Shown one piece after another: positions 34,416-46,804 of a stretch of 64,000 nucleotides of DNA. Made by a program: the position numbers and the translations under genes. A model generated the notes under the pieces. It was given only the letters and a program-made list of their open reading frames with translations. It was not told the DNA's origin and searched no databases. Position 1 is the stretch's first letter, and each line of letters begins with the position of its first letter. The stretch is from Gigaspora rosea. Its lineage: Eukaryota > Glomeromycota > Glomeromycetes > Diversisporales > Gigasporaceae. The stretch is from contig QKWP01000003.1 of the NCBI GenBank assembly GCA_003550325.1, positions 95,989 through 159,988 on the forward strand, written 5' to 3'.

Positions 34416-35378
34416 CAGTGATGCCAATTTAATCGGCCAAAGAAAATTTAATTGGCCATCGGCCAATATATAATTATTTGGCCAAAATGGCCAAAATTTT
34501 GCGCCCAAAGTTGAATGTCAATTGGCCAGGCCAATAAAAATTATTTGGCCGATATGGCCGTTGGCCAATGGCCAAATGGCCAAACGGCCAAGTGGCCAAA
34601 TTTCTCTGTATAGTAATAAAAAAGAAATGTATATAAAAATACTGTATTATATGCATACTAATGTTAATATATATTACATATACGTACTGGTTTTGTTTAA
34701 AGCCACACTATTAACTATAAGAACCAATATTCTTGAATTGTATTTATTGTATATTACCTTCCCAAAAAAAGTTAATTAACACTATAGTTATCTATTTTCA
34801 TGTGCTATTACTAAAGTTGCGATAAAGAAATTGACGAACTATTGGAATTAATAAAACTTATAGAACGGATCGATATTTAACTATACGTGAAAGAATAATT
34901 AAATCTAACGATTCTTTTCAAGTTCTTTTTTAATTATAATAGTTTGCTTGAAAGTTCGTTTTGAAAGCATATTAATATATAAGATAACTTAAGTAATAAT
35001 TGTTAAGCTATATAAAAAAAAATCTAGTGAAAGTTAATAAATTATATAAAAAATAATTTAAGTGAAGGTTTAATAACTTATATAAAAATAATTTAAGTGA
35101 AAGTTTAATAAACTATATAAAAATAATTTAAGCGAAGGTTTAAAAAGTTATATAAAAGTATAATTTGAACAAAGGTTTAATAAGTAATTTGAGCAAAGGT
35201 TTAATAAACAAAGGTTTAGTAAGTTATATAGAAAAATTACTTAAGTAAAAATTTAACCAATCAAATTACTAGTATTATTTGGCAATTTCGGCCAAAAATA
35301 AAATTTATATTTTTGGCCTTTTGGCCTCGGCCAATGGCCGCGGCCATTGGCCAGCCAAATAACCAAGTGACATCACTG
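34416..35378. mobile_element. hAT-like element with dense GGCCAA subterminal repeats, 963 bp
   Basis: Perfect 8-bp TSD ACTATAAT (34408-34415, 35379-35386). Ends CAGTGATGCCAA and GTGACATCACTG. The first ~190 and last ~90 bases are packed with GGCCAA/TTGGCC units. The middle (about 35015-35240) is a ~45-bp tandem of TATATAAAAATAATTTAAGT-type units. No transposase frame. The arrangement matches hAT subterminal transposase-binding arrays. Confidence 0.85.
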
Positions 35379-35966
35379 ACTATAATTTACCATAATTAAA
35401 TACAAATAGCAATAGAAAAAAATTCTAATTTCTTAATTGTATATCTGTTGTTTATGAGCTTGCCAGAGCAGCCACCTCAAAGTTCACTAGCAATCAACAT
35501 TACGATTAGTATATAATTGATTAATTGATTAATTAATTAGTTAATTGGATGCCATGGCAATAACAATATAATACATGATAAATTTACTTAATCATTTAAG
35601 ATTTTAAATGACAAAAAAATGAACCTAGGTTATGCATTTCATCAACATGAAACCTTATAGTTTCATCTAACAACTATATTTCTGCTCAAATTATAATTCC
35701 TGGGTAAGAATTTTTTAAAATTTATTTTTTAAAATTATATCAGGATTAATTGGGCTTTATGGGCAATGAATAGAGCCTGAACCCTAATTCAATACTTTAA
35801 TAGGCCCAGCCTGAACCTGACACAATTTATAACAGATCAATAATTTGAACCTAACCTGCAAAATTTTGGGTTAAATCTATCCCATACTGCACTCTAGTTA
35901 TATAGTATATAGGCTAGGTGCTGCAAAAAAAAAGCAATTAACAAAACAAAAAACCTTTAAAAATTG

Positions 35967-36286
35967 AATTAATCTAGCATTCACCAGTGGTGAAATTCAC
36001 CGGTGATTATCCATCTATACATAATTATATGTAGCAAAACAAAAAAAAATTAAATCTCTTTAATATTAGGGTATGGGATGGGGCAGAGGGTATAGTTTAT
36101 ACCAAAATTTTACGAGAAATTCTTTTTTTGCATAAAAAAAAGTAGTTTCATAGACAAAATTTTTAGTTAGAAGGATTTTTTAAAAAATTCTTATTTTTGT
36201 TATACAAAATTGTTTTGCATGTTACACCTGATCTTTAATTCTAATTGGATTGGTAAAATTCACCACTGGTGAGCATTAAACTAATC
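35967..36286. mobile_element. TIR element (CACCAGTGGTGAA ends)
   Basis: Left TAGCATTCACCAGTGGTGAA, right its imperfect inverse TTCACCACTGGTGAGCATTA. The interior contains GTTACACCTGATC. Related at the ends to 21391-22135. Confidence 0.55.
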
Positions 36287-36384
36287 CTAAAAAATTAATT
36301 TTTTATTATGAACTTTATAATAAAAGTTGTGGCTGAAGCTGGAAATTAAGAACCTTGATTTAAAATTATATATCCTACAAAAAT

Positions 36385-37530
36385 TTGCTTATTTTCTTTT
36401 AATATCAAAACTAACTCTAAACCCAACCTAATTATTCAAAAAAATTAAAAAAATGCACCCAAAATTTAAAAAATTTTAGAATAAAATAATTAAAATTTCT
36501 AGCTTTAACTATTTATAGCTTCAACTGCAACAATAAATTATAAGAAAATACAAACTTTAAAGATCTATACTCAAAATTTAATTAATACAACTGCTTTTGT
36601 GTTTAAAGTGAAAATTATCTAGTTCATATTCTAAATTGATTTGTATAAAAAAGAAATTTGTCAATTTCTTATAAAGTTACAAATAAAATCTCATCTTAAC
36701 AACCAAAAAATATTATTATTATAATTAAAATTTAATTGGTCTAAACAGAACAGAATAGAAAACCTTATAGCCATATTTATAAAAATCTTATTGATATCCA
36801 GTTTCCACTCCTGTAATAAGTAATAATAAAATTTTACAATCTTCTTTAATCAGCATTAAATTGAAAATAAAAACAACTAATTATTAATTAAGTTGATTAT
36901 AGTTTAACACATAATTTTTTTCATATTGAAATCTATAACAAAATGTAAAAACACAAGAATTTTTATGTCTAAACAAAAGTTACCAAGAAATAATACTAAG
37001 ATTAGCTTCAATGACTCATTAAAAACAGTTTAAGTTATCAAAATAAATAGTGAAGTAATAAAAAAGCAAGATCTGTACTAATTGCAAAATTTTTTCTAGT
37101 AGTAAAATAGAAATATAGCCTAAAATGATAAACATACAAATAATCATATATTATATTTAAAAATTATACTAAATTTATTTAATTTTCATTTTTTTATTAA
37201 AAAATCTAAATATTTTGTCTTTAATATTCATCTACCAACTTTCTAATGATGGTGCAATCTTTTAAAAAGTTTTGCAATACAGTAGTAAATTGTATAAAAT
37301 TATAACAAACTAGTAACAAACTGCAATAGACATTAATAACAAAGAACATGCTATAGGCTTTATATTTGTTGCTATATCAAGAATCCATGTTCTTGTTATT
37401 CAATACTTTACTTATAGTAAGTTACAAAAATTGGGGAAATAGGTATAGAAATTAGTTGAAGAACAAAAAGATTTCTTATACTTTATAATTTTATTATATT
37501 ATATAATATATATTATATATTTTGATAAGG
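36385..37530. repeat. Dispersed ~1.1-kb repeat, copy 1 (partner at 56253-57375)
   Basis: Collinear, same-orientation match: TTTTAATATCAAAACTAA, TTAGCTTCAATGACTCATTA, AGTGAAGTAATAAAAAAGCA, and the final ATTATATTATATAATAT tail. No coding frame is conserved between copies. Neither copy shows recognisable ends, so the class is unknown. Confidence 0.75.
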
Positions 37531-38545
37531 AAAATAAATTTGTAGCATCTGTGACATGTCGCACCCCCTGCTTCGACCAATCAAATCGCTCGATTTTATA
37601 GGCAAAAAATTTTATTTTTTAAAAATTTAAAATTTTACTTAATAAAGTGTAATATATATAAATAATATCATGTCATATAATGTAAATTTTATTCTGAACA
37701 ACTTTTTCTAAGTTGTAAAGATAGGTTGTCATAGTAAAAAAAATATTTTATAAGAAAAATCAAAATTTCCCAAAGTTAGCACATATAAACCTTTTTTTTT
37801 ACTAAACCAATCTACTTTTTACTTAGAAAGAAGTTGTCCAGATCAGCTCGAAAATCAAAACAAATGATTAAACTCAATTATCTCAAAATGAAGTATATAT
37901 AAAAAATGGTCTCTTTTAATACGAGACACCTCATATGATCGACCAATCATTTTAGAGATTGGCAATCATATATAAACAATGATAATGTTTTTTTGGGGGT
38001 TTTTTTTCTAGGCCCAAAGTCTCTTTGAAGTCGTGTCTGCTTTTTTCTTGAAGGTTTTTTTTTCTTTTTTTTTTCTTCTTTCAAGTCTTCTTGTTTTTTG
38101 TCTTTTTGTCTTTAACTTTCTACTAGGTTACCAGAGTTTCACAATTTCTAGGACTTCATCACTAGAATGGTATAATAGCAATCAAGATTGGCAATTAAGT
38201 TACAACCGCAAGAAGGTTAGACTACCATGGCATTATGTTGGTTGAGAATTGTTTTTTTGTTTTTTATATTTATATATTAACTAAATTTTTTTTGGTGTTG
38301 GTGCTTTGTTTATATTAGTATCAGAAACTATCGTTAGTTGGCAAACTTTTTTGGGCTTTTTTTTTGTTTTTTGGATTTTTTTTGGATTTTTTGATTTTTT
38401 TTGGACATTTTTTCTTGTTTTTTTTCTTGTTTTTTTTCTTGCTTTTTTTCTCTCTATATTACAATTTTTTTTGTTGTTTTTTTTTGTTATTGTTTTTTAT
38501 TTTTTGTCAGTTTTTTTATTTTTTGTCAGAGGGGGGTTTATTATT
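37531..38545. other. Repeat-derived spacer with T-rich open frames
   Basis: Contains the intact 'empty' sequence GGCAATCATATATAAAC (about 37962-37979) that is split by a foldback MITE at 48707-48950. The Phe-rich open frames at 38033-38599 are products of T runs and not credible genes. Confidence 0.5.
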
Positions 38546-39206
38546 AGGCCATACAAACTTATACTATTGGTTTCTATATCACCATGTAACCTTTCATAAC
38601 CCGGCAACCCAGATTTTAATTTTTTTTTTAAAAAAATTTTTTAACAAAAAAAAATTTATTTAAAAATTTATTGTCTTACAACCAGATACCCAGTAAAAAA
38701 TTTTATATGTTAAAAATTTAACTTTATTCTTTATACATTATATAGACAAACTTCGTTTCCTTTGAATTTTTCACTTCGGAAGCTAGTATTTAAGTTTGGC
38801 ATTTTATAGTATAGTCCCAAACTAGTTTTACTTAGATCATAGTAAAGTATTCTTATGGGAAAATTTAAAGATCGAGGAACTAGGAGTCTTGACCGATATT
38901 TGTATAGAGTTTAGATTGGTTATAGATTATTAGAGGGTTTTAAGTTACGAACCCTGATTTACACTTTCACAATATGCGGTTTAGTACTGTAGTCTTAAAG
39001 TTTTGTTATCGTTATTTATAAGTAATTAATTGATAATCTTTACTATATATACCTAATAAAAATTAAAAATTCGCTCTGTTCATATGATTATGAATGGAGA
39101 ATTTCTATTGGCTAATATATTAAAAAAATTTAAAATTTCAAAACCCCATCTCACTGACCCAGCCGGGATATGAAAATCAATAATATAAGTTTGTATGACC
39201 TTATGT
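38546..39206. mobile_element. TIR element, about 660 bp
   Basis: Left end AGGCCATACAAACTTATACT then ATTGGTTT and CCCGGCAACCCAG; right end is the inverse (CTGACCCAGCCGGGATATGA ... ATAAGTTTGTATGACCT). Inverted arms about 60 bp. Confidence 0.7.
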
Positions 39207-39229
39207 TATCAAATTTTTTGGAGGGATTT

Positions 39230-39775
39230 TAATTGTTTTTTATATAACTTATATTTTAATCATTAAAATTTAAATTTTTTTTTTTTATAATCGTTAAATT
39301 TTTTTTAATCGTTAAATTTTTTTTCTCTTTCTCTCTTTTTTTTGGTTTTTTTTTAAATCATTTTTTTTTTAATTTGTTTTTTTTTTAAATCGTTAATATT
39401 TTTTTTATATTATAATCTTTTTTTTATTTTTTTTTATATTTAATCATTTTTTTTTTCTAATTGTTGTTTTTTTACTGGTTTTTGTCTTTTTTTTTTTAAT
39501 TCTATATTATTTTTTTTAATCGTTATTTTTTTTCTTTTTTTTTTATTCTTTGTTTTTTTTTTTAAATCGTTATTTTTTTATTTTTTTTTTTATTTTGTTT
39601 TTTTTTAAATCGTTATTTTTTTATTTTTTTTTTTAATTTGTTTTTTTTTATAAATTGTTATTTTTTTTATTTTTTTATTTTTTTCTTTTTTCTTTTCTTT
39701 TTCTTTTTCTTTTTTTATTTTTTTTTGTTGTTATTTTTTGGGGATTGTTTTTTTTTGGGGGTTCAGGCTTTCTAA
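39230..39775. repeat. T-rich low-complexity tract
   Basis: Nearly continuous T runs with recurring AAATCGTTA-type interruptions. No gene. Confidence 0.8.
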
Positions 39776-40289
39776 TTTTTTTTTAAATTAGATAGTGATG
39801 ATTTTCTATTGCAGGTGAGCACTTGGTTTTCTTTTTCAATTTTTTTTTTGTTTCTAACTTTTTTAATTTGAATATGCACTTTATTATTAACGATTATTGT
39901 CATCATAATTGGAGGTGTTATTGTCGTTGATATCATCGTAAAATCTGCAATTAGTACGTTGTTGGAAAAGGCAATGTTAGTATAAAATATAGCACGATAG
40001 TTAGTATAGAGCAGGACATAGCATGATAGTTGGGATGTAGCGGGGCATAGCACGGCGTCATTTGTTTTCATTGGTCAAAAAATGTAAACAAGTAAACAAT
40101 ATGCATAATGTAAATCATTATATAAATTTGGAATAGAAATCAATTGTATTTAGAATTTTCAATAGAACAGAGTGAAAAGTTATAAATATTTAAAATAATT
40201 ATACTATTTATTTAGACTACAACAGTACTAAATTTTACAAATGCATATAATACTTGCAACCCCTTAACTAATTTATTGCCCTTCTTTTG

Positions 40290-40520
40290 CCATATGAAGT
40301 TTGGTTTAATTCTTAATAATTCTATTAGCAATTGATTCATTATACCTTTTTATCATATAATTAACATCATCTCTATGTCTTAAAGCTATTGTATTATCTG
40401 ATTTAATATCTAACAACTTAGTTAAATCTTCAAATGCCTCATCATATTTGCACATAATAAAATATAATTTGCTTCAGTAGCTTAATTTGACTGCATGATT
40501 TGTTAAATCATCAATTAAAC
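40290..40520 (-). pseudogene. TPR / Sel1-like repeat protein fragment
   Basis: Minus-strand translation across frames gives AxYILLCxKYDEAFEDLTKL, LDIKSDNTIALRHRDDVNYM and IKRYNESIAN..RIIK. That is one to two tetratricopeptide-type units of the kind common in Glomeromycotina repeat proteins. At least one frameshift and a stop are present, and no start or end is visible. It lies directly downstream of the importin-beta relic, which may be chance. Confidence 0.5.
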
Positions 40521-41758
40521 TAACAAGCATATTCATCCATAATAAAATAAACCTTTTCTTATTATTCTAATTCTTTAATTTTTTATTAATTCTAATATCT
40601 TCATTAGTTATCGCAATCAATTGAAATAAATATAGACAAGGTTTAATTTAAATAAGCCAAAACCATTAAATTAAACTCTTCAAATAAATTTACTAAAATA
40701 TTTAAAATTTTCGTCACTGAAGTTTACTTTTACTTACCTGCCTGTGATATAAATTCAATACAAGAATATAGAATACCTTCGAAATATTTTAATTATTAAA
40801 TTTCTTTCTATTTGCTTTAAAAATATAAGAACACAATAAATTATATACCATGCTGCTTCCTGAACAAAAAGAATGTTCATAGTCACTATAATAACTACAC
40901 TCCCTTAATTCATTTTACTTTTTTTTCTGTCCTAAAGACCAATTCATATAAAAAACAATAATTCATATAAAAATGCATTTTATTATAATAAATTTGCAAA
41001 TATTTAAAGGCAGTACCTAAACATTGGCATTAGCGCTTGCACATGACTTGTATAATGTAATTATATTTGCCCTTAAACAATATATCAAAATTAGATTTAA
41101 TTCATTATAAAAAGACTTGCGCAAATAATAAATGGCTTAGTTACCTCTTTATTAAAATTCTCCATAATGAACTCTAATAAGTTATATAGTGCATCAAATG
41201 CAACTTTTCTAACTTTCTGGCTTTATATTAGAATCGAGGTTCAATTGTTAATTAAGCCTATAAGTTAAGAACAAGTTCACGGCACTTGGACTCTTCTTTT
41301 TTGATGCCTGATACAACTGCAGTTAGGATTGCCCCTAATTGGACTGCCAAGATATCAGATTCTTTTAATAAAGTAAAATAAAAGTGGTTAATAAAAACAA
41401 GTTACAATAGACCCAAAATATGAAATAAATCAACTTACTTCCCGGTTCTTATTTATACTTCTATACTATTTCTTCTCGATTATTGCCCAGTTTCAGATTC
41501 AGAATTTTTAGAATTCTTTTTTGATTATATATCTTTTTTTTTACTTTTTTTATGATATACGAGTTTTTAAACTATTAGTTACAAACAAAGAGTAAAAGTC
41601 GCTAGCTAAAAAAAAAAGAAAGAAAAATAGAGAGAGAAAAAAAAGAAAAAAAAATCAAAAAATGATTTGTGATTTGTAGTGAGCCAAACTTTATGAAATA
41701 CGCAACTTTAGTTTGAAGAAATAGTAATAAGAACCTGAGAATAAATCAGTTATTATTT

Positions 41759-41905
41759 GCGAAATGGACATAACCAAAAATCAATTTCAGATTAGATGAT
41801 CGAATAATGACAAAATAGCACACTGGCTGCTTCGCAGCCAGTGGCCTTCCGTCATTATCCGATCATCTGATCTGAAATTGATTTTTGGTTATTGCCCACT
41901 TCGTG
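41759..41905. repeat. Near-perfect 147-bp palindrome
   Basis: Arms of about 65 bp (ATAACCAAAAATCAATTTCA ... ) meet at the perfect hairpin CACTGGCTGCTTCGCAGCCA then GTG. It lies inside an intron or inter-exon region of the importin-beta relic. Confidence 0.85.
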
Positions 41906-42276
41906 GACAATAACATATACTTATGATCTATTCACAAACAAAGCTGATAGTTATTAATATTTCTATTTTTAGTTGACTATTATCGGTAGTAGTAATGTTC
42001 TCCAACAAGTTTTTATTAAATCAGTCCATTGTCCGGTTGGAATTCAATGGCTGCAATCGCTAAAACAACCTAAATGCAACTGATTTATAAGCAAGTACAT
42101 AAAACAAAAGACAAAATTTTCAAAAATTACTTACTTGAGCAGCAGTAGTATTAGCTTTTGGTCACTTGAACTCAATATTGCCAGCATCTGTCAATTCTGA
42201 CATTATATCATTTTAGTATCGCAATTTATTCATTGCATGAATAAAAAAAAGATTGTTATCATCACCGCTTGGTTAA

Positions 42277-43274
42277 GGGTAGGTTAACATAATAGGGCAA
42301 ATTAATGTAGATCATTGCTAAATTTTTTTATATAAGATAAAATATAATAAAACGTCATTTTGCTTTAGTGTTTCGATCCTAATTTTGACAGGCCATCTGG
42401 ATTCAATCAAATCTGAATTGAATCTGCATCAGATTATGTATAAAGCTAACTTTGGGTACAACAGGACCCCGAAATATACATAGATAGGTCAAGTATGAGA
42501 TTGCTTATTTTTGAAGTTTTTTATGCAGATCTTTTCTATTTATAGTAATTTTTTTGCTTATTTTTGAAGTTTTTTCTGCAGACTTTTCCTTTTTTAGTAA
42601 CCCTATAATTAACCTAACCTATCTATGTATATTTCGGGATCCTGGTACATCCTTAGGTCCATAATTTAAGTTCTTTGACCAAACCTAGTAAAAATCTCTG
42701 GTTTGGATATCTGAATTTGTCTGGATTGAAGGATCAATCCATATTTCAGATTTAGGATCGAAACACTATTTTGCTTATAATGTTTATATATATATTAAAA
42801 AAAATAAGCCACAATATATAAATATTGGATAACATTATTATAAAAATTGAATAAAAAGTTATAAATAGCTAGTAAGAAAACCATTAAAAGTCGATTTCAA
42901 ATTTTCAGATGCCACACAAAATTTCAGGTAAAACACTATGCAGTATGCTGATCATTTTGTGATCTTATTCATATTCTAGAACATATTTGATATATGTATT
43001 GCTACAGTTCGTTCTAGATAAAAATATTTTTTTGCAAAATTGTTATAATTTATATGTATCATCATAAAAAATATATATATGTGTGTTTAACAAAGATACT
43101 TGTATGTACGGGTGTACTACTGGTGTAACCTCATATAATACTGTAATATATATTATCAAAAATTTTATGCAATAATGTTCTAGAATATTCCAAGAACACA
43201 ACAATGATGATTATGTGGTACCAAAAATTTAGCCACATTTTGCATATGATTAACGATACAATTTAACTCTACCC
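42277..43274. mobile_element. TTAA-flanked TIR element containing a nested hAT MITE
   Basis: TTAA at 42273-42276 and 43275-43278; ends GGGTAGGTTAAC and TTTAACTCTACCC. The core matches 33464-34043. The host coding sequence reads ...RQQI|NQAV... when the element and one TTAA are removed, directly confirming the TSD. Confidence 0.85.
42366..42768. mobile_element. hAT-like MITE, 403 bp, with empty site visible elsewhere in the window
   Basis: TSD TTTTGCTT at 42358-42365 and 42769-42776. Perfect 17-bp TIRs TAGTGTTTCGATCCTAA and its inverse. Internal arms also pair (CCCGAAATATACATAGATAG with CTATCTATGTATATTTCGGG). The paralogous element at 33464-34043 has the uninterrupted CATTTTGCTTATAATG. Confidence 0.92.
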
Positions 43275-43515
43275 TTAATTTGCTGTCTTGTTGGTTCATC
43301 CATATTTAACTATCTTTGTGTAATTCATATCTTTGCGAAGCTTCCTATAATTACTATAATTATCATTAAATTTTAACCGATGTTAAATTATAACAAATTA
43401 TAAGCTTTATTAATAAAAACTAATACCTACCGATATCACTAACGAATTCTTTAGGGCTAACCCGGCTGAATTTTGAATAAATAGTTCAGTCTGCTTATTA
43501 AAAAGCTCCCAACAA

Positions 43516-44457
43516 AGCATCACTATATATACAGGCTTATTTGATTAAAAAATTTTTTATAAAATACACTATAACAATTACTGATAACTCTGCTAGCCAA
43601 AGGGATACAAAAATACATCAACAAAAAGTCCACTAGGAACAGACTCTAAAATCTACAATTCCAAGACCAAAAACCCAAAAATACGACATGTTTACTCTGG
43701 TTGACTGTGGTTCATGCCTGGAGGTAAATAAACATCTTATTCTTTTAGGTAATTATGATAGTTTGTAGTGTAGCATAGTTTTCAATAAATAAAATTTAAA
43801 GATACAAACTAATTTTTTTAATTGGCTAAAGATCAGTATTTTGAAAGATTTGAGGCATCACAAACACTACTACAAAAACTGCTCGAGAATGCTCTAACTT
43901 TATAAATCTTTGTTAATAAATAAATTTATTTTTCGAGCTTGAAAGCATAAAAATAAATTTATATAATCCTATTAATACTGAATTAACTCATTCAGTTCAT
44001 ATTACTTGTCTTAATTTGCTCTCTAAGCAAAGTTTTTTAGCCATATGATCTATACTAATCTTTTTTTACAAAAGATATACGAAGAGTTAAAGAGTGTTAT
44101 AATGCAATTTAAAAAAATTTTATTATACAAAACCACGAGTTGCCGATTGATGATGTGGTTTTCATAGTAAGCATACATTAAAAAAATTTTTTATGTTGTG
44201 TAACTCAGTAACCTTCAAGCCAATCAAATCGAACTTCCACTATACTGCGGGCATAGTACAATAGTGTGATATAGCACGATAGTTAGAATCAGGTTTATGT
44301 TATTTTTTTTAATTTTTTTTTTGTACTTTTTTTTTTGGAGTTAAAGTTTAATAAAAAATTAATGGGTGCCATTACGTCTATATTCTGATTTTGTGTTCGT
44401 TATTTTTTTTAATAAATTAATTTAATATATATTAATAAAATTTTATTAAGTAATAAA
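43516..44457. other. Spacer downstream of the importin-beta relic, nothing certain
   Basis: Additional N-terminal exons of the relic might be here, but I could not identify any. A CACGATAGTTAG motif (about 44276-44287) recurs near 39990-40040. Confidence 0.35.
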
Positions 44458-44592
44458 TTGACCAATAAAAATCGATTACGTGATCGCGTGATCGATTGAT
44501 TTTGATCAATCAATCACGTGATCACGTAATTGAATTCATTGGTCGATCACAGGGTCGCTATGGCAACAGGTTGCCATAAAATAACACCCTTA
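44458..44592. repeat. Palindromic repeat with CACGTGATC core (partner at 55125-55255)
   Basis: TTACGTGATCGCGTGATCGA / TCAATCAATCACGTGATCAC / GTAA pair around TTTTGATCAA. It ends GTTGCCATAAAATAACACCC, as does the partner. Confidence 0.65.
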
Positions 44593-46480
44593 TTTTAATT
44601 TTTATTTTTTTTTAATTACATTTTTATTTTTTTAATTATGTTTTTTTTTAATTACGTAATTTTTTTTAATAATTAATGTTTTTTTTTAATAATTTTAATG
44701 TTTTTTTTTAACCATGTTTTTTTTAATAATTTTAATGTTTTTTTAACCATATTTTTTTCTATTTTTTGTTTATTTTTTTAAAATTTTTTTATTTTAATTT
44801 TTTTAATAAATTATATATATATTTTTTTAAGAATTTTTGATTTTTTCGCATATGCGATACATCGCACCCTATAAGATCTGGTGTAATGTGAAATTAAAAC
44901 AATAATTAATTCATTAGTTTAGGGTTAGGTTAAGAGATAGGGTTAGGGTAGAGCAATTTAGCAAAAAGATGCTAACCCAAAATTTCGATAGGAATTTTTT
45001 TTGTTAGTGCATGAGAGATAATTTTATAGTCAAAATTCAAGCTATAGCTGATTTTTGAAAAAAAAAATATAATCACTTCGATTTTACATTACACCTGATC
45101 CTGCTTTCTAATTGGTTGATCAAGGTGTGGCAGTACATTGCTATGGTAGTAAATTATAAAACCCTTTTTTAATTTTATTAGTTTTCGCTTTTTTTTTATA
45201 ATTAATTTATTTTTAATTTTTTTTTAATTTTCTGATGGCAGCTTATGCCATCTGAATTTTATTTATCTTAATTTATTTTATTAATTATTATTTATTTTAT
45301 TATTAATTTATTATAGTTATTATTATTATTTAATTATTATTGGTTATAGTAGATCTAGATTAGATCCACGTGTTTTCTTATTTATATAGTATACTATATT
45401 TATTTATTTATTTTCATTATTTATAACTTTTTTTATTCTTTTTTTTATACTATACTTATCATTTTTTATTTAATTTTTTAAGTTTTTTTTTTATTATTAT
45501 ACATTTTATATAAATTATTTATTTTGTTATTAATACCGGTATTATTTTTTTTTATTTTTTCCCATTACACTTAAATAACCGTTGTTAGCATCATCCATTT
45601 TGGAGCAACCTTTCTTCATCATTGGTGCTGTCCATTTTGGAGCAACAGTTTTATTTCGTTATTGGAGTTGTTTAGTCAGTGCTTCGTCATTGGAGTCATT
45701 AGTTAGTGCTTCGTCGTTGGAGTCAACTGTTTTGGTGTATTATTCATCGCTAGTGCTATTAGTTTGGTGTTTTATCTTGTCATATTTTTGTTAACGCGCC
45801 CAGTTCTAAATACTATTTGTTCTTTAGTTTTTCTGTTTTTTAGGTTCTTCACGTGATTTCATGATTGTCTCATGCCATTTTCAACATTGTTTCAAGACTT
45901 CGCTCTGGGTGCCTTTTAGTTACTTTGGACATATCTTGTATGATTAAGTAGTGTCTTGTCGGCGAATTTGACATTGCTTCGAGTTCGTTTTAGAGGCCCT
46001 ATAAGTTTTCTTGGGTGCTCTCTGTATGAGTTTGTGGTTGCCTCATAAAGTATCTTGTTGCCGATTTTGATATTGTTTTGGTATGTTTTGGAGGGCTTGT
46101 AGATTTTACTTTGGGTATATTAGTTTTTTTGGGTGTTTTCATATAGCTTTATTGTAGCTTTGTAGTTGCTTTAAGTATTTTGTTACCGATTTGTTGAACA
46201 TTTTTCTTTTTTTTAGCAATCATGGTCATTGGGTGTTTTCTGTTTTTGTAGTATTGTATTATCACTAGTGTTTCATTAGTTATTTGCCAAATTGTAACCG
46301 ATTTGTTAGAGAATTGTTTCTAATAAATAAATAAATAAAATTATAATTTTTATTATATTATTGTTATGGCAAAGTGATAATTAAGTGATCATACAGATGC
46401 ATTAAGATTTATTAAATTTTATTAAAATTATTTGAATTTATTTTTCCCAATATTACTTTAGTACTGTATATCAGGGTACA
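44593..46480. other. T-rich and repeat-laden region, no supported gene
   Basis: 44600-44830 and 45420-45560 are T-rich. 44880-45115 is an element-like stretch with GGTGTAATGTGAA and CATTACACCTGATCC ends. 45590-45760 is a short diverged tandem built on CATTTTGGAGCAAC and GCTTCGTC(A/G)TTGGAGTCA. The 70-residue open frame over it (45582-45794) reflects the tandem and has no recognisable domain. Confidence 0.5.
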
Positions 46481-46804
46481 TGATATATTACAGAATTTAT
46501 CTATGCGATATGTATCTAATATGTATATGGCATATATACTAAATATGTACTATATGTGTCTGTCATGTGTCCGATATTCTGCATAAACTCTATACATATC
46601 AGGTATGTGTATAAATATATCTTACACATATCGGTCATATATCATATACATATAACATATATATCAGGTGCCCGATATTATACTGATATGTACAATTTTG
46701 ACCTGTGAAGGCCTTACCATAATACCAAAAAAAATTTTTTTTACATTTTTTACAGTTATACAAAAAATTATATTTATTAATAGTAAATTTAATAATTATT
46801 TTAG

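Larger units (their letters stand above)
40880..43515 (-). pseudogene. Importin-beta (karyopherin beta-1, KAP95-like) pseudogene with retained introns
   Basis: Importin-beta carries cargo through nuclear pores using HEAT repeats. Minus-strand blocks follow its N-terminal order: NSAGLALKNSLV (43475-43440); RYELHK then LNMDEPTRQQI (43355-43276, one frameshift); NTTAAQ|VVLAIAAIEIPTGQWTDLIK (42150-42012, intron 42070-42134 with GTAAGT and TTTAG); ILAVQLGAILTAVVSGIKKE (41362-41300); ALYNLLEFIMENFNKEV-like (41200-41150); KYNYIIQVMCK then TAFKYLQIYYNKMHFYM (41080-40955). Frameshifts, stops, a TTAA element inserted in the QQI-NQAV codons (42277-43274) and a palindrome at 41759-41905 show it is dead. 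Later HEAT repeats are missing. Retained introns argue for genomic duplication. Confidence 0.72.

Noticed and set aside
38306..38663. Phe/Leu-rich open frames of about 100 residues
   Set aside because: Direct translation of long T runs; no start context, no conserved residues.
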